9,851 bases of DNA from Candidatus Falkowbacteria bacterium HGW-Falkowbacteria-2. Lineage in GTDB: Bacteria; Patescibacteriota; Patescibacteriia; Patescibacteriales; UBA12465. The DNA lies in NCBI GenBank assembly GCA_002841655.1, contig PHAH01000026.1, positions 1 to 9,851 of the forward strand, given 5' to 3'. Positions 1 through 7,529 of this stretch are shown here, one piece after another. Below the pieces are notes generated by a model. The model did not search any database, was not told where the DNA came from, and worked only from the letters and a program-made list of their open reading frames with translations. Made by a program: the position numbers and the translations under genes. Numbering within the stretch: position 1 is the stretch's first letter; every line of letters begins with the position of its first letter.

Positions 1-1033
1 CCTTGGAGAGATCATTATTTAAGGTTATAATTCGAGACACTTTCACGCCCTCAGCTGGCTTGAAAGTATATTGAGTGACTGTTGGGCCCACTTTTGTTTC
101 AGCCATATCAACCATAATACCAAAATTTTCCAAGGTCCTTTTGATTTTTGCGGCTCCGGCCTGAGTGTCACCGCCGATAGCCTGGCCGGTTTTGTTATTC
201 AAAAGTTCAAGAGGCAAATCGATACGGAAACGCTTTTTCGGCCAAACAATTTTTTCCTGAATACGCTCAGGTGCAGATTTTGCTAACTTAGCTTGGACCT
301 CAGCGATTTCCGCCTCAACATCTTCATCAGACTCTTCCTCACCAGACTCTTCATCGATTGTTTTACTTTGCCAAGCCTCTAAAGCTTCGGCCTTGGCGCG
401 CTCAATCATTTCAGCCGCCTCGCGTCTCGCATCCTCTCTCTCTGGAGAAACAGTAAAGACGCCGCTAAAAGCTTGCGCGACTCTTTTAATAATTGAAGCA
501 AATGGACTTTCATGTCCAATAATTTTTGATAAAGAAGTGTTAAAGACAATAACGAGGGCGACTAGGAACAGACAAACGATGACGGTTACGCCTCCCCAGA
601 AACCAAAAGCATAATAAAAGCCACGACTGAGATAAAGTCCAACAAAACCTCCGCCGATACCATCAGTGACATTTTGGCGCCAGTCTTCACGCTCAAAGAA
701 GAAATGAAATAGAGATTGATAGGAGACAAATAATAGACCGAGACCGAAGTAATCAGTAAACTTTACATCGACAACCTTATTTCTCACCAATAAGATACCC
801 CAAAATAGTGAAATAATCGGTACTAACCATTTTCCGAAACCAAAAATAAGGGTCAGCCACTTAGAAAAGAAAAGTCCCGCTTGCCCCGACATGTTTAACA
901 GCCCGAGCAGTGAAATAAGACCGAAGGCAAAAACTAAAACAATGCCAATACTACGTTTAGCACGCTCATCAAGACTAAAGTCCATGTTCACCGAATCAAA
1001 GGGGTTGCTGTTATTTTTCTTTTTTCTTCCCAT
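1..1033 (-). CDS. ftsK: DNA translocase FtsK, N-terminal part (cut by the left edge)
   Basis: The reading frame stays open from an ATG at 1033 to the window edge and gives 344 residues. An in-frame TGA two codons upstream makes this ATG the first possible start. After a basic N-terminus come about four hydrophobic membrane segments (roughly residues 29-48, 56-82, 92-112 and 140-166), then a charged linker (about 195-260) with a very acidic stretch at 227-245. The start of the soluble FtsK/SpoIIIE alpha domain follows, recognisable by GDTQAGAAKI (288-297) and GPTVTQYTFKPAEGVKVSRI (316-335). In FtsK proteins the membrane domain sits at the division septum and the ATPase motor pumps DNA during chromosome segregation. 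The Walker motifs and any gamma domain lie outside the window, so motor function cannot be confirmed here. The gene follows glgA copy 2 after 87 bases and has its own promoter. The family call is secure; only completeness is unknown. Confidence 0.93.
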   Translation of the reverse strand, partial: MGRKKKNNSNPFDSVNMDFSLDERAKRSIGIVLVFAFGLISLLGLLNMSGQAGLFFSKWLTLIFGFGKWLVPIISLFWGILLVRNKVVDVKFTDYFGLGLLFVSYQSLFHFFFEREDWRQNVTDGIGGGFVGLYLSRGFYYAFGFWGGVTVIVCLFLVALVIVFNTSLSKIIGHESPFASIIKRVAQAFSGVFTVSPEREDARREAAEMIERAKAEALEAWQSKTIDEESGEEESDEDVEAEIAEVQAKLAKSAPERIQEKIVWPKKRFRIDLPLELLNNKTGQAIGGDTQAGAAKIKRTLENFGIMVDMAETKVGPTVTQYTFKPAEGVKVSRIITLNNDLSK

Positions 1034-1079
1034 ACATCAAGCACCATTTTTTATGGCGACGTTAATTAAGCATGAATTC

Positions 1080-1109
1080 ATTATACCAAATGAGCGGGTT
1101 TATGCGCAA
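1080..1109 (-). promoter_or_regulatory. Probable sigma70-type promoter for ftsK
   Basis: Read on the minus strand, a perfect -10 box TATAAT (1085-1080) is preceded by TGG, an extended -10 element. A weaker -35 TTGCGC (1109-1104) stands 18 bases upstream. Transcription would start near 1073, giving a leader of about 40 bases before the ftsK ATG. It lies entirely in the 87-base gap after glgA copy 2, so ftsK can be expressed apart from the upstream operon. No experimental support. Confidence 0.65.
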
Positions 1110-1126
1110 AGCATAAAGATTTATGC
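1099..1126. repeat. Clustered TTTATGC repeats overlapping the ftsK -35 region
   Basis: The heptamer TTTATGC occurs at 1099-1105, inverted as GCATAAA at 1111-1117, and again direct at 1120-1126, the last running into the glgA copy 2 stop codon. The first two form a 7-bp perfect dyad with a 5-base loop that overlaps the ftsK -35 box. As RNA it has no following U-tract on the minus strand, so it does not look like an intrinsic terminator. It could be an operator, a small 3'-end hairpin, or chance in AT-rich DNA. Confidence 0.4.
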
Positions 1127-2551
1127 CTTTTTATAAAGCTTCGCAAATAAAGGCGCCGATGCATCCCAAGACCAATCTTGTTTTAAACAATTCGCCTGTA
1201 TGCAATCATACTTCCTGTTATCTTTATAATACATCACTAAGGCTTTTTTAAAACTGGCAAGAAAAGCTTCGCTTGAATAACGCTTGAAAACTAAACCGGT
1301 TTGGCCGTCGATAACAGTATCCTTCAAGCCACCAGTTGCTCGTACCAGCGGCACTGATCCGTAGCGCATAGCAATCATTTGCGTCAGCCCACAAGGCTCA
1401 AATAGTGAAGGCACCAGAAAAAAATCACTAGCAGCATAGAGACTGCGCGCCAAGGTTTCATCAAAAGCCACAAGTGTTCGTGCTTGCTCGCCAATTTCCT
1501 CGCTTATTTCTACCGCTAATTTTTCAAGCGGCTTTTCGCCAGTGCCAAGTAAAATAAGCTGAAAAGGATACTGCTCATTAAGAGCGGATAGTAGTTTTGC
1601 ATCTAGTAAATCAAGACCTTTCTGTCCGGAGAAGCGAGCAATAAAGACAAACAAGGGTAATTGCTTTGATTCCATTTTGAAATAAGAAAGAACCGCCTCC
1701 TTATTAATACTTTTACCAGTCTTCACCGTCTGTGCTTTATACTGCCGAGCGAGTCGCACGTCCGTTTTCGGATCAAATTCTTTCACATCAATGCCGTTTA
1801 AGATGCCAACCAAATCTTTACTGCGGAAACGTAAAATCTTTTCCAGGCCATAACCATATTCAGGGGTAAGAATTTCTTTGGCGTAATTCGGGCTAACTGT
1901 AGTGATGGTATCAGCGCGTAAAATACCTGCTCCCAATATATTTAAAATACGTTTATTATTTTTTTCCGTAATAGCCTTAGCAGGAAATGAATCAGGGTTA
2001 AAACCATAATCAACAAGACCAGCTAACTCGGTCTGCCCTTGATGTCTTAAATTATGAATGGTTAAGATGAGGCCCGGTCGCTCCTTTCTTTTCAGGGCGC
2101 CTAGCTCTGTGATAATAGAAGCGGTGTGAAAATCATGGGCATGAATTACGTCTGGCTTAAAAGGTAATAATTTAATGGCCTCAAGTGCTGCCCGGCAGAA
2201 AAATAAATACTTTTCACTATTGTCTCCATCATAAACATGCCCACGAAAGTAATTTTTATTATGCAGAAGATAAAAGCGTGTTTTACCAACTAGCGCTTCG
2301 TAAATCAAAACTTTTTCTTTCTTTCCCTTCGCACTAACGGTGAAATCAATAATACGGCGAGCTTTTAGGCGCTTTAAGGAAATTGTTCCGTGAGCCGGCA
2401 TTAGCACTCTCGTTGTTATTCCCTCTTTAGTGAGAGCCGCGGGTAAAGAACCCACAACATCAGCGAGTCCTCCAACTTTTGCTAACGGGACACACTCCGC
2501 AGCGCACATTAACACGTTAATTTTGTTACCTTTCTTCTTAATCTTGAGCAT
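1121..2551 (-). CDS. glgA: Glycogen synthase, GT5 family (second copy in the operon)
   Basis: 476 residues, the usual length of bacterial GlgA, which transfers glucose from a nucleotide sugar (normally ADP-glucose) to the non-reducing end of an alpha-1,4-glucan. The N-terminal GT5 domain carries the nucleotide-sugar motif KVGGLAD (25-31), HAHDFHT (137-143) and TIHNL (164-168). The C-terminal GT-B domain carries ARFSGQKG (305-312), whose R306 and K311 match the catalytic Arg/Lys pair, and FEPCGLTQ (384-391), whose E385 matches the conserved glutamate. A lysine-rich leader of about ten residues precedes the first beta strand. The start overlaps the end of the phosphotransferase gene by 14 bases, suggesting translational coupling. 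This is the second GT5 gene in the operon and is clearly divergent from copy 1 (KVGGLAD against KTGGLGD). The donor sugar (ADP- or UDP-glucose) cannot be decided from the sequence. Confidence 0.93.
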   Translation of the reverse strand: MLKIKKKGNKINVLMCAAECVPLAKVGGLADVVGSLPAALTKEGITTRVLMPAHGTISLKRLKARRIIDFTVSAKGKKEKVLIYEALVGKTRFYLLHNKNYFRGHVYDGDNSEKYLFFCRAALEAIKLLPFKPDVIHAHDFHTASIITELGALKRKERPGLILTIHNLRHQGQTELAGLVDYGFNPDSFPAKAITEKNNKRILNILGAGILRADTITTVSPNYAKEILTPEYGYGLEKILRFRSKDLVGILNGIDVKEFDPKTDVRLARQYKAQTVKTGKSINKEAVLSYFKMESKQLPLFVFIARFSGQKGLDLLDAKLLSALNEQYPFQLILLGTGEKPLEKLAVEISEEIGEQARTLVAFDETLARSLYAASDFFLVPSLFEPCGLTQMIAMRYGSVPLVRATGGLKDTVIDGQTGLVFKRYSSEAFLASFKKALVMYYKDNRKYDCIQANCLKQDWSWDASAPLFAKLYKKA

Positions 2552-3581
2552 GGCAATTATTATGAAAGTTTTCTTTAACTTTTTTTATTAATATTTCCGC
2601 TCTTTCTTTCTCACTATTAAACTTCATTAAATAGAAACCAGCCGTGCGGATAGAGGTGAAGTTATAATACAAGTCGATACGAGATTGCAGTGCTTCATCA
2701 AGCGCCCTACCTGACTCTTTAAGATAGGAGTCAAGGAAAAGGCGTTTCATTTTTGTAGCGAATTCCTGGTCTTGTAAGTAATGCAAAATCTTGTATTCAA
2801 TTTGTTGCATGAAGGCGCCTAAATCACGAGCAAAGTCTGATGGGCAAAAATCAGTAAAATCAATCATTCCAATTTTGTCTTCGCCAACGGCAATAAAATT
2901 TTCCGGATGTGCATCTCCATGGATAAGCCAACGTTCATTTGAAAGGGATAGGAAGTTCTCCTCTTGCGCAATAAAGCGTTGATAAAAGACTGCGAGATCG
3001 TCTGCATACTCACCGTTAAATCGTGCTCTAATTTCACGAATAACCACCTCGCTGCCCGGGACAACTGTCACTAAGCGACGATTATTATCGGAGAAGATAG
3101 AAGTATCAGCCGGCAAAGGCAAGGCATGAAGTCGAGCTAAAATCTGAGCGCCTCGTTCTGTATTCAAGGCGACCGCCTCTCGGTTGCCTTCCTTAATATA
3201 ATGTAATAAATTATCGCCTTCGATGGCGCGATAAAAAAATCCTTTGTAGTATTCAGAGTAAAATAATGGTTGAGGTAAAATAATGCCTTCTCCGCCCAAA
3301 CCGCTGTCCCATAAAAATTTCAATACTTGATAGGCTTGGATGCGTGGCTCTTCACTGTGGGCTGAGCAGATAATCTGTATTTTTTCTTCAGTTGCGTCGG
3401 TCTTCAAAAAGACAACACGATAGGAAATAACAACATGATATGTTGTCTCCCAAACTAATCTCTTATACGGCTTAATTGAAACACTAACGATCTTTTCAAA
3501 CTCAGGGTATAAAGGTAATACTTCTTTCTCTAACAGGGCTCTTGCTTCCTCCTCCTGGAACAGAGCTAAGATCTTGTTCAT
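2538..3581 (-). CDS. APH/choline-kinase-fold phosphotransferase
   Basis: 347 residues with a protein-kinase-like phosphotransferase fold of the aminoglycoside phosphotransferase (APH) family. The catalytic loop is HGDAHPEN (221-228), with D223 as probable catalytic base and N228 as metal ligand. It is followed by MIDF (239-242), the equivalent of the kinase DFG motif with metal-binding D241. The N-terminal half (about 35-130) would form the nucleotide-binding lobe, with K60 a candidate for the ATP lysine. Members phosphorylate small molecules such as choline, sugars or antibiotics. Because the gene sits between a GH57 enzyme and a glycogen synthase, a sugar kinase acting on glucose, maltose or a related glucan product is the most economical idea; actinobacterial maltokinases share this fold. 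That substrate is inference only. It begins 43 bases after the GH57 gene and overlaps glgA copy 2 by 14 bases. Confidence 0.8.
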   Translation of the reverse strand: MNKILALFQEEEARALLEKEVLPLYPEFEKIVSVSIKPYKRLVWETTYHVVISYRVVFLKTDATEEKIQIICSAHSEEPRIQAYQVLKFLWDSGLGGEGIILPQPLFYSEYYKGFFYRAIEGDNLLHYIKEGNREAVALNTERGAQILARLHALPLPADTSIFSDNNRRLVTVVPGSEVVIREIRARFNGEYADDLAVFYQRFIAQEENFLSLSNERWLIHGDAHPENFIAVGEDKIGMIDFTDFCPSDFARDLGAFMQQIEYKILHYLQDQEFATKMKRLFLDSYLKESGRALDEALQSRIDLYYNFTSIRTAGFYLMKFNSEKERAEILIKKVKENFHNNCHAQD

Positions 3582-3624
3582 AAATTGTTTTCCGCAGCGA
3601 GCGGATGATGAATATAATTGTTAA

Positions 3625-4776
3625 TTAAAAGTATTTTTGCCAGTGCTTCTGCCAAACTTTTTGGCGGATGCGAGCGACGAGTTTTTCAGCGACTACTTTT
3701 TCTTTCTGGCTTTTTTTATCCTGCAAAGAACGGACTGAGCGGATTAAGTCATTTAAGCCATTTTCGATTTCGTCAGGATTCCAAGCAACTGGACCCATGT
3801 TGTGAAAAAAGTCGCGGCCGCTTGCCCACCAGAACATACAACTTGCCAAACCCCGATCAAGATGCCAGCGATAGGCGGCGAAGTTCTGATCAGTCGAATA
3901 TTTATGACCAGTCTTAATTGCGAAATAGGCTAACTCCCATAAACCACGTTGAATCTTGTTTCCCTTCTCATTCCAAACCGCGAAGGGCTGCCCCTTATCA
4001 ATTTCCCAGTTTGTTTCCCAGGTAGCTGACTGAAGAGTGATATTTTTTAAATCTATTTGTTTACTTAAAAAAGTAGAAACGGTTTGTGTTTCCAGCTCAG
4101 TTAAAGCTGCCATTTTTTCTAACTCCGCGGTTGGATCTTCGTGTCTTAAGCCATATAACTCGGCATCAGTCGCCGTGATAATTGTCTTATTAGCCTTATC
4201 CTGACCAATTAGTTCTTGAATCAAATCGGGGGCATAGGCATTGGAAAAATTACGGTGGCGAACGATAGTGGTAATACCGCTATTACCATCAATTAAAGTG
4301 CCCCCGTCATAAACAACTCCTGCCGGCAAAGAAGCCTCATCAACAATTAACCAGGAATAACCAAGTTTTTTTATCAGTTTAGAAAGCTCAGGAGTATACG
4401 CTAGCTCAGGAAGAAAGAAGCCGCCTCCCTTTAAATCAACTTTAAGGATATCGGCAACAATTTCTTCTTGTCTTTTAATTTGATAAAAAACTTCCTCTTC
4501 CGGTAGCAATGGAAGGAAACCGTGATAAGCAGCTGAACCCACAATCTCCAGTCTTCCTTCCTCAATTAAACGACGCCAACGCTCAATTAAATCACTAAAA
4601 CCGCTCTCAACTAGGCGCTCAAGTAAACAGCCACTGATATTAGCAGTAAAATGCAAATCGCGATTTTCTTCCAAAAGACGTGTTAAGCGGTAGTAGCTTT
4701 TATCAGCCGCCTCTTTTATTCTCTCGACCGGACTGTTTGCTGGTTGATATAAGTGTATGAAATTTATCCAAAGCAT
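3625..4776 (-). CDS. Glycoside hydrolase family 57 (alpha-glucan-active enzyme)
   Basis: 383 residues, close to a bare GH57 catalytic domain. The order of GH57 motifs is visible: HLYQP (8-12); EIVGSAAYHGFLPLLP (77-92), equivalent to the second and third conserved regions; FFLPELAYTPEL (120-131), with E124 as probable nucleophile; and TATDAELYG (201-209), with D204 as probable acid/base. The C-terminal part has RGLWELAYFAIKTGHK (277-292) and HLDRGLASCMFWWAS (305-319), the helical region typical of the family. No signal peptide is seen, so it should act in the cytoplasm. GH57 members include alpha-amylases, 4-alpha-glucanotransferases, amylopullulanases and branching enzymes; known GH57 branching enzymes are longer than this. 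Placed five bases after glgA copy 1, it probably trims, transfers or branches intracellular glucan. The exact reaction is open. Confidence 0.85.
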   Translation of the reverse strand: MLWINFIHLYQPANSPVERIKEAADKSYYRLTRLLEENRDLHFTANISGCLLERLVESGFSDLIERWRRLIEEGRLEIVGSAAYHGFLPLLPEEEVFYQIKRQEEIVADILKVDLKGGGFFLPELAYTPELSKLIKKLGYSWLIVDEASLPAGVVYDGGTLIDGNSGITTIVRHRNFSNAYAPDLIQELIGQDKANKTIITATDAELYGLRHEDPTAELEKMAALTELETQTVSTFLSKQIDLKNITLQSATWETNWEIDKGQPFAVWNEKGNKIQRGLWELAYFAIKTGHKYSTDQNFAAYRWHLDRGLASCMFWWASGRDFFHNMGPVAWNPDEIENGLNDLIRSVRSLQDKKSQKEKVVAEKLVARIRQKVWQKHWQKYF

Positions 4777-4781
4777 AGGGT

Positions 4782-6248
4782 TTATTTTTTTGCCCGGCGA
4801 TAAAGCTGGACATATTTTTTAGCCGGAATTTCCCAACTGTTCGATTGCTTCATTGTCTGTCTGACAAGAGCTCCCCAGGCGGCGCGATGCTGATAGTTTT
4901 CCAGAGCGCGCATAATGGCGCCAAAGAAGTCCAGACCATCTTCACGTTCAAAGGTAAAGCCATTTCCTCTTCCTGTGGCTGGATTATAATCTTCAACTGT
5001 GTCATACAGTCCTCCGACTTCGCGCACTATCGGAACACAACCATAGCGCATCGCGATTAATTGATTTATTCCACAAGGCTCATGATTTGAAGGTAGTAAA
5101 AATAAATCTGAGGATGCATAAAGAGAGGTTTCAATCTTACCGTCGAAAGGCAACCAAATTAATTTACGCCCATACTTCTTCTGTAGCTTTTTCAAAGGTT
5201 GAATATATTCTTTATTTCCATCACCCATGAACACCAACTGAACATCCAGTCTTAGTAGTGCCGGAATAATTTCTAAAATCAGTTTGAATCCCTTTTGAAA
5301 AGTTACTCTTGAAGTTGTACAAAGCATCGGCACAAGAGAATCCTTCGGCAATCCAACCATCGCCTGCAACGCAACCTTGTTCGCTTTCTTGGCAGATAGT
5401 TTTTTATCTAAGGTGCTAGCACTATAGCGCTGAGTTAAGCCTTCATCTTTTTCTGGGTTATAGGCGTTATAATCAATCCCATTGACAATACCAAATAATC
5501 GATCAGACCGATTGCGTAAAATACGATGCAAATCTTGTCCAAATTTTTTCGTCATGATTTCGGAGCGATACTGTTCACTAACGGTATTAATAATATCAGC
5601 TGAAAGGATGGCTCTCTTTGCAAAATTCACCGTCTCTAAACGGGGGTTATCAAGATGAGGTATTGGTCCGCGACCATAGTCTTTATGCTCTAGTGGCACT
5701 TCCCACCAATTTCGTCCGAGCTGGAAGATTAGATTATGAATGGTAAATATTGATTTGGCGTTCTTTAGGGTTTTTGAATATCTGAAATCATGTTTTAAAA
5801 AATGAGGAACCAAACCGGTCTGCCAATCGTGGCAGTGAATAATATCAGCTTGAAACTTGAGCATTGACAACAACTTTAAGGCCGCCACACTAAATACTAA
5901 AAAACGAGCATTCTCATGACTCGAGCCATATAGTCGCTTGTGCTTAGAAAAATACTTTTGGCACTCAACAAAGTACACGGGCAGCCCTTCCATTAGTTGC
6001 CCCTGCCAAAAATTAACGATAATTTCATCGGTTGAGTTTAAGCGTAAATTAACATTCGTAAATAATGGCTTTAAATTATTTTCCTCCTTATTAATCACCT
6101 TCGCGTAGAGAGGAGTGATAATACAAACATCGTGTCCGAGGCGCTTTAACGCCTTGGGCAAACTACGAGCGACATCTCCTAAGCCACCGGTCTTAGAAAA
6201 AGGAGCCACCTCCGAAGCGATGTGTACTATCTTTAATGCTTTTTTCAT
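4782..6248 (-). CDS. glgA: Glycogen synthase, GT5 family (first copy in the operon)
   Basis: 488 residues. The GT5 domain shows ASEVAPFSKTGGLGD (11-25), with K19 the nucleotide-sugar lysine, HCHDWQTG (138-145), and TIHNLIFQ (169-176). The GT-B C-terminal domain shows SRVTFQKG (313-320), where R314 and K319 match the catalytic Arg/Lys pair, and HEPCGINQLIAMRYG (389-403), where E390 matches the conserved glutamate. All residues expected of an active alpha-1,4-glucan synthase are present. The gene starts two bases after the ruvC stop and has no clear Shine-Dalgarno site, so translation probably depends on ribosomes leaving ruvC. It is followed five bases later by the GH57 gene. Compared with copy 2 it has a longer middle region (residues 177-205, including GRNWWEVPLE) and a longer insertion after the VGGL motif. 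Confidence 0.95.
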   Translation of the reverse strand: MKKALKIVHIASEVAPFSKTGGLGDVARSLPKALKRLGHDVCIITPLYAKVINKEENNLKPLFTNVNLRLNSTDEIIVNFWQGQLMEGLPVYFVECQKYFSKHKRLYGSSHENARFLVFSVAALKLLSMLKFQADIIHCHDWQTGLVPHFLKHDFRYSKTLKNAKSIFTIHNLIFQLGRNWWEVPLEHKDYGRGPIPHLDNPRLETVNFAKRAILSADIINTVSEQYRSEIMTKKFGQDLHRILRNRSDRLFGIVNGIDYNAYNPEKDEGLTQRYSASTLDKKLSAKKANKVALQAMVGLPKDSLVPMLCTTSRVTFQKGFKLILEIIPALLRLDVQLVFMGDGNKEYIQPLKKLQKKYGRKLIWLPFDGKIETSLYASSDLFLLPSNHEPCGINQLIAMRYGCVPIVREVGGLYDTVEDYNPATGRGNGFTFEREDGLDFFGAIMRALENYQHRAAWGALVRQTMKQSNSWEIPAKKYVQLYRRAKK

Positions 6249-6250
6249 AA

Positions 6251-6736
6251 TTATTTTGTTAGAGGTCGATAGTTGGCCCCGCAGATAGCAGCCGCCAACG
6301 CATCGGCAGCATCATCTGGTTGCGGCAACTCACGAAGACAAAGTATCATCTTCACCATCTTTTGTACTTGTAATTTTGAAGCCTGACCATAAGCTGAAAC
6401 TGCCTGTTTCACTTGGGCCGGGGTAAAGTCGAGCAACGGAACACCAGACTCGCTAATGGCAAGTAAGGCAACACCTCTTGCTTGACCAACAATTAAAGCC
6501 GTGCGCACATTCTTATTGAAAAACAATTGCTCAACAGCTGCCGCTTGTGGCTTATGCTTCTTAATAAGTTTTTGCAGTTCTTTAAATAGGGCGTGCAAAC
6601 GTAATGGCAATTCTTGTCCTGCCGGAGTTTTAATTGAACCGTACTCCAGACATTCGAGCCTACTACCACTTACACGAATAAATCCGTAGCCGGTATCCGC
6701 GATGCCGGGATCAATTCCCATTATTATTTTATCCAT
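6251..6736 (-). CDS. ruvC: Crossover junction endodeoxyribonuclease RuvC
   Basis: 161 residues, the normal length for RuvC, which acts as a dimer to cut Holliday junctions at the end of homologous recombination. The four acidic metal-binding residues of the RNase H-like active site can be placed: D9 in GIDPG, E69 in AVEQLFF, and D142 and D145 in the C-terminal PDDAADALAAA. The signature GQARG (84-88) is also present. It begins 11 bases after yebC, and its leader holds AGGG (6744-6741) four bases before the ATG, the only reasonable Shine-Dalgarno-like site in the operon. The yebC-ruvC order is common in bacteria, but ruvA and ruvB, which often follow, are absent here; glycogen genes take their place. 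Confidence 0.96.
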   Translation of the reverse strand: MDKIIMGIDPGIADTGYGFIRVSGSRLECLEYGSIKTPAGQELPLRLHALFKELQKLIKKHKPQAAAVEQLFFNKNVRTALIVGQARGVALLAISESGVPLLDFTPAQVKQAVSAYGQASKLQVQKMVKMILCLRELPQPDDAADALAAAICGANYRPLTK

Positions 6737-6747
6737 ATTACCCTACA

Positions 6748-7470
6748 TTAATCGGCGATATTTGTATAGTAATCACTGACATCTTCATTGTCATCAAATT
6801 CTTCTAAGAATTTTTCAATCTTCGCCGTATCTTCTTCATTAAAGCTTGTCTTCTCTTTCGCCACATACCCGATTTCCGCCGACTCGGTTTTTATATCCTT
6901 AGATTTGAGATAGTCCTGCATTTTTTGAAAATTAGACAAAGCCGTGTAAATAGTAACTCCTTCTTCCGCTCGCTCGATGTCACTAGCCCCGCCATCAATG
7001 AGCTCGAGTTCAAATTCATCGAAATCAATCTTCTTAGCCGTAAGCTCTTCTTGAGTAATCATAATAATGCCCGCCTGATCGAAATTCCACATTACAGCCC
7101 CAAAAGAACCACCGTTCTTGGTAAAGATATGTCGCACCGTGGAGCCGCTGCGATTGCGGTTATCAGTCGTGCATTTGACGATTGTTTGTACACCAGCTGG
7201 CCCGATGCCTTCATAATATAATTCCTCAACCTGATCTCCGCCTAGCTCACCAGTGCCTTTCTTAATTGCCCTTTCAATATTATCTTTAGGCATACTGGCG
7301 TCACGCGCACGGTCAACGGCCGCTCGTAAAGAAGGATTAGTGGCAGGATCGCCCCCAGACTTAGCGGCAATCGATATAATATTACCTAATTTTGTAAAAA
7401 TTGCTCCGCGTTTCGCATCAACGAGTTCTTTTTGACGATGAGTTGTCGCCCATTTAGAATGTCCTGACAT
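6748..7470 (-). CDS. yebC: YebC/PmpR/TACO1 family regulatory protein
   Basis: 240 residues, a typical YebC length. The hallmark N-terminus MSGHSKWATTHRQ and DAKRGAIFTKL (18-28) are present, followed by SGGDPATNPSLR (38-49) and MPKDNIERAIKKGTGE (60-75). The middle domain includes YYEGIGPAG (85-93) and the strand pattern GGSFGAVMWNF (120-130), and the tail (about 208-240) is very acidic. The family is annotated as a DNA-binding regulator (PmpR) and is related to mitochondrial TACO1; a role in translation has also been reported, so the molecular job is not settled by sequence. It is the first gene of the minus-strand operon, with a leader of only about 24 bases after a predicted promoter and no clear Shine-Dalgarno site. 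Confidence 0.95.
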   Translation of the reverse strand: MSGHSKWATTHRQKELVDAKRGAIFTKLGNIISIAAKSGGDPATNPSLRAAVDRARDASMPKDNIERAIKKGTGELGGDQVEELYYEGIGPAGVQTIVKCTTDNRNRSGSTVRHIFTKNGGSFGAVMWNFDQAGIIMITQEELTAKKIDFDEFELELIDGGASDIERAEEGVTIYTALSNFQKMQDYLKSKDIKTESAEIGYVAKEKTSFNEEDTAKIEKFLEEFDDNEDVSDYYTNIAD

Positions 7471-7500
7471 AGATTTCTAAACTTAGTTAATTACGCCCCC

Positions 7501-7529
7501 ATTTTATCCTAAATTGAAATATAAATCAA
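7501..7529 (-). promoter_or_regulatory. Probable sigma70-type promoter of the yebC-ruvC-glgA operon
   Basis: On the minus strand, -35 TTGATT (7529-7524) and -10 TAAAAT (7506-7501) are separated by exactly 17 bases. Transcription would begin near 7494, giving a short leader to the yebC ATG at 7470. It overlaps the divergent promoter at 7514-7542. Recognised by eye only. Confidence 0.6.

Noticed and set aside
1099..1117. Hairpin after glgA copy 2 as an intrinsic terminator
   Set aside because: On the minus strand the 7-bp stem is followed by ACCCGCTC-like sequence with no T-run, so termination is not supported.
891..1136. Plus-strand 81-residue open frame across the ftsK start
   Set aside because: It overlaps the membrane-segment coding part of ftsK and its promoter in the opposite direction, and it has no domain or leader.
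2538..3581. Aminoglycoside resistance gene
   Set aside because: The APH fold is shared by many metabolic kinases, and the surrounding glucan genes make resistance unlikely; there is no sign of a mobile element nearby.
3591..3605. Small hairpin (TCCGC/GCGGA) between the GH57 and phosphotransferase genes
   Set aside because: Only five base pairs and no T-tract in the direction of transcription; too weak to call a terminator or control element.
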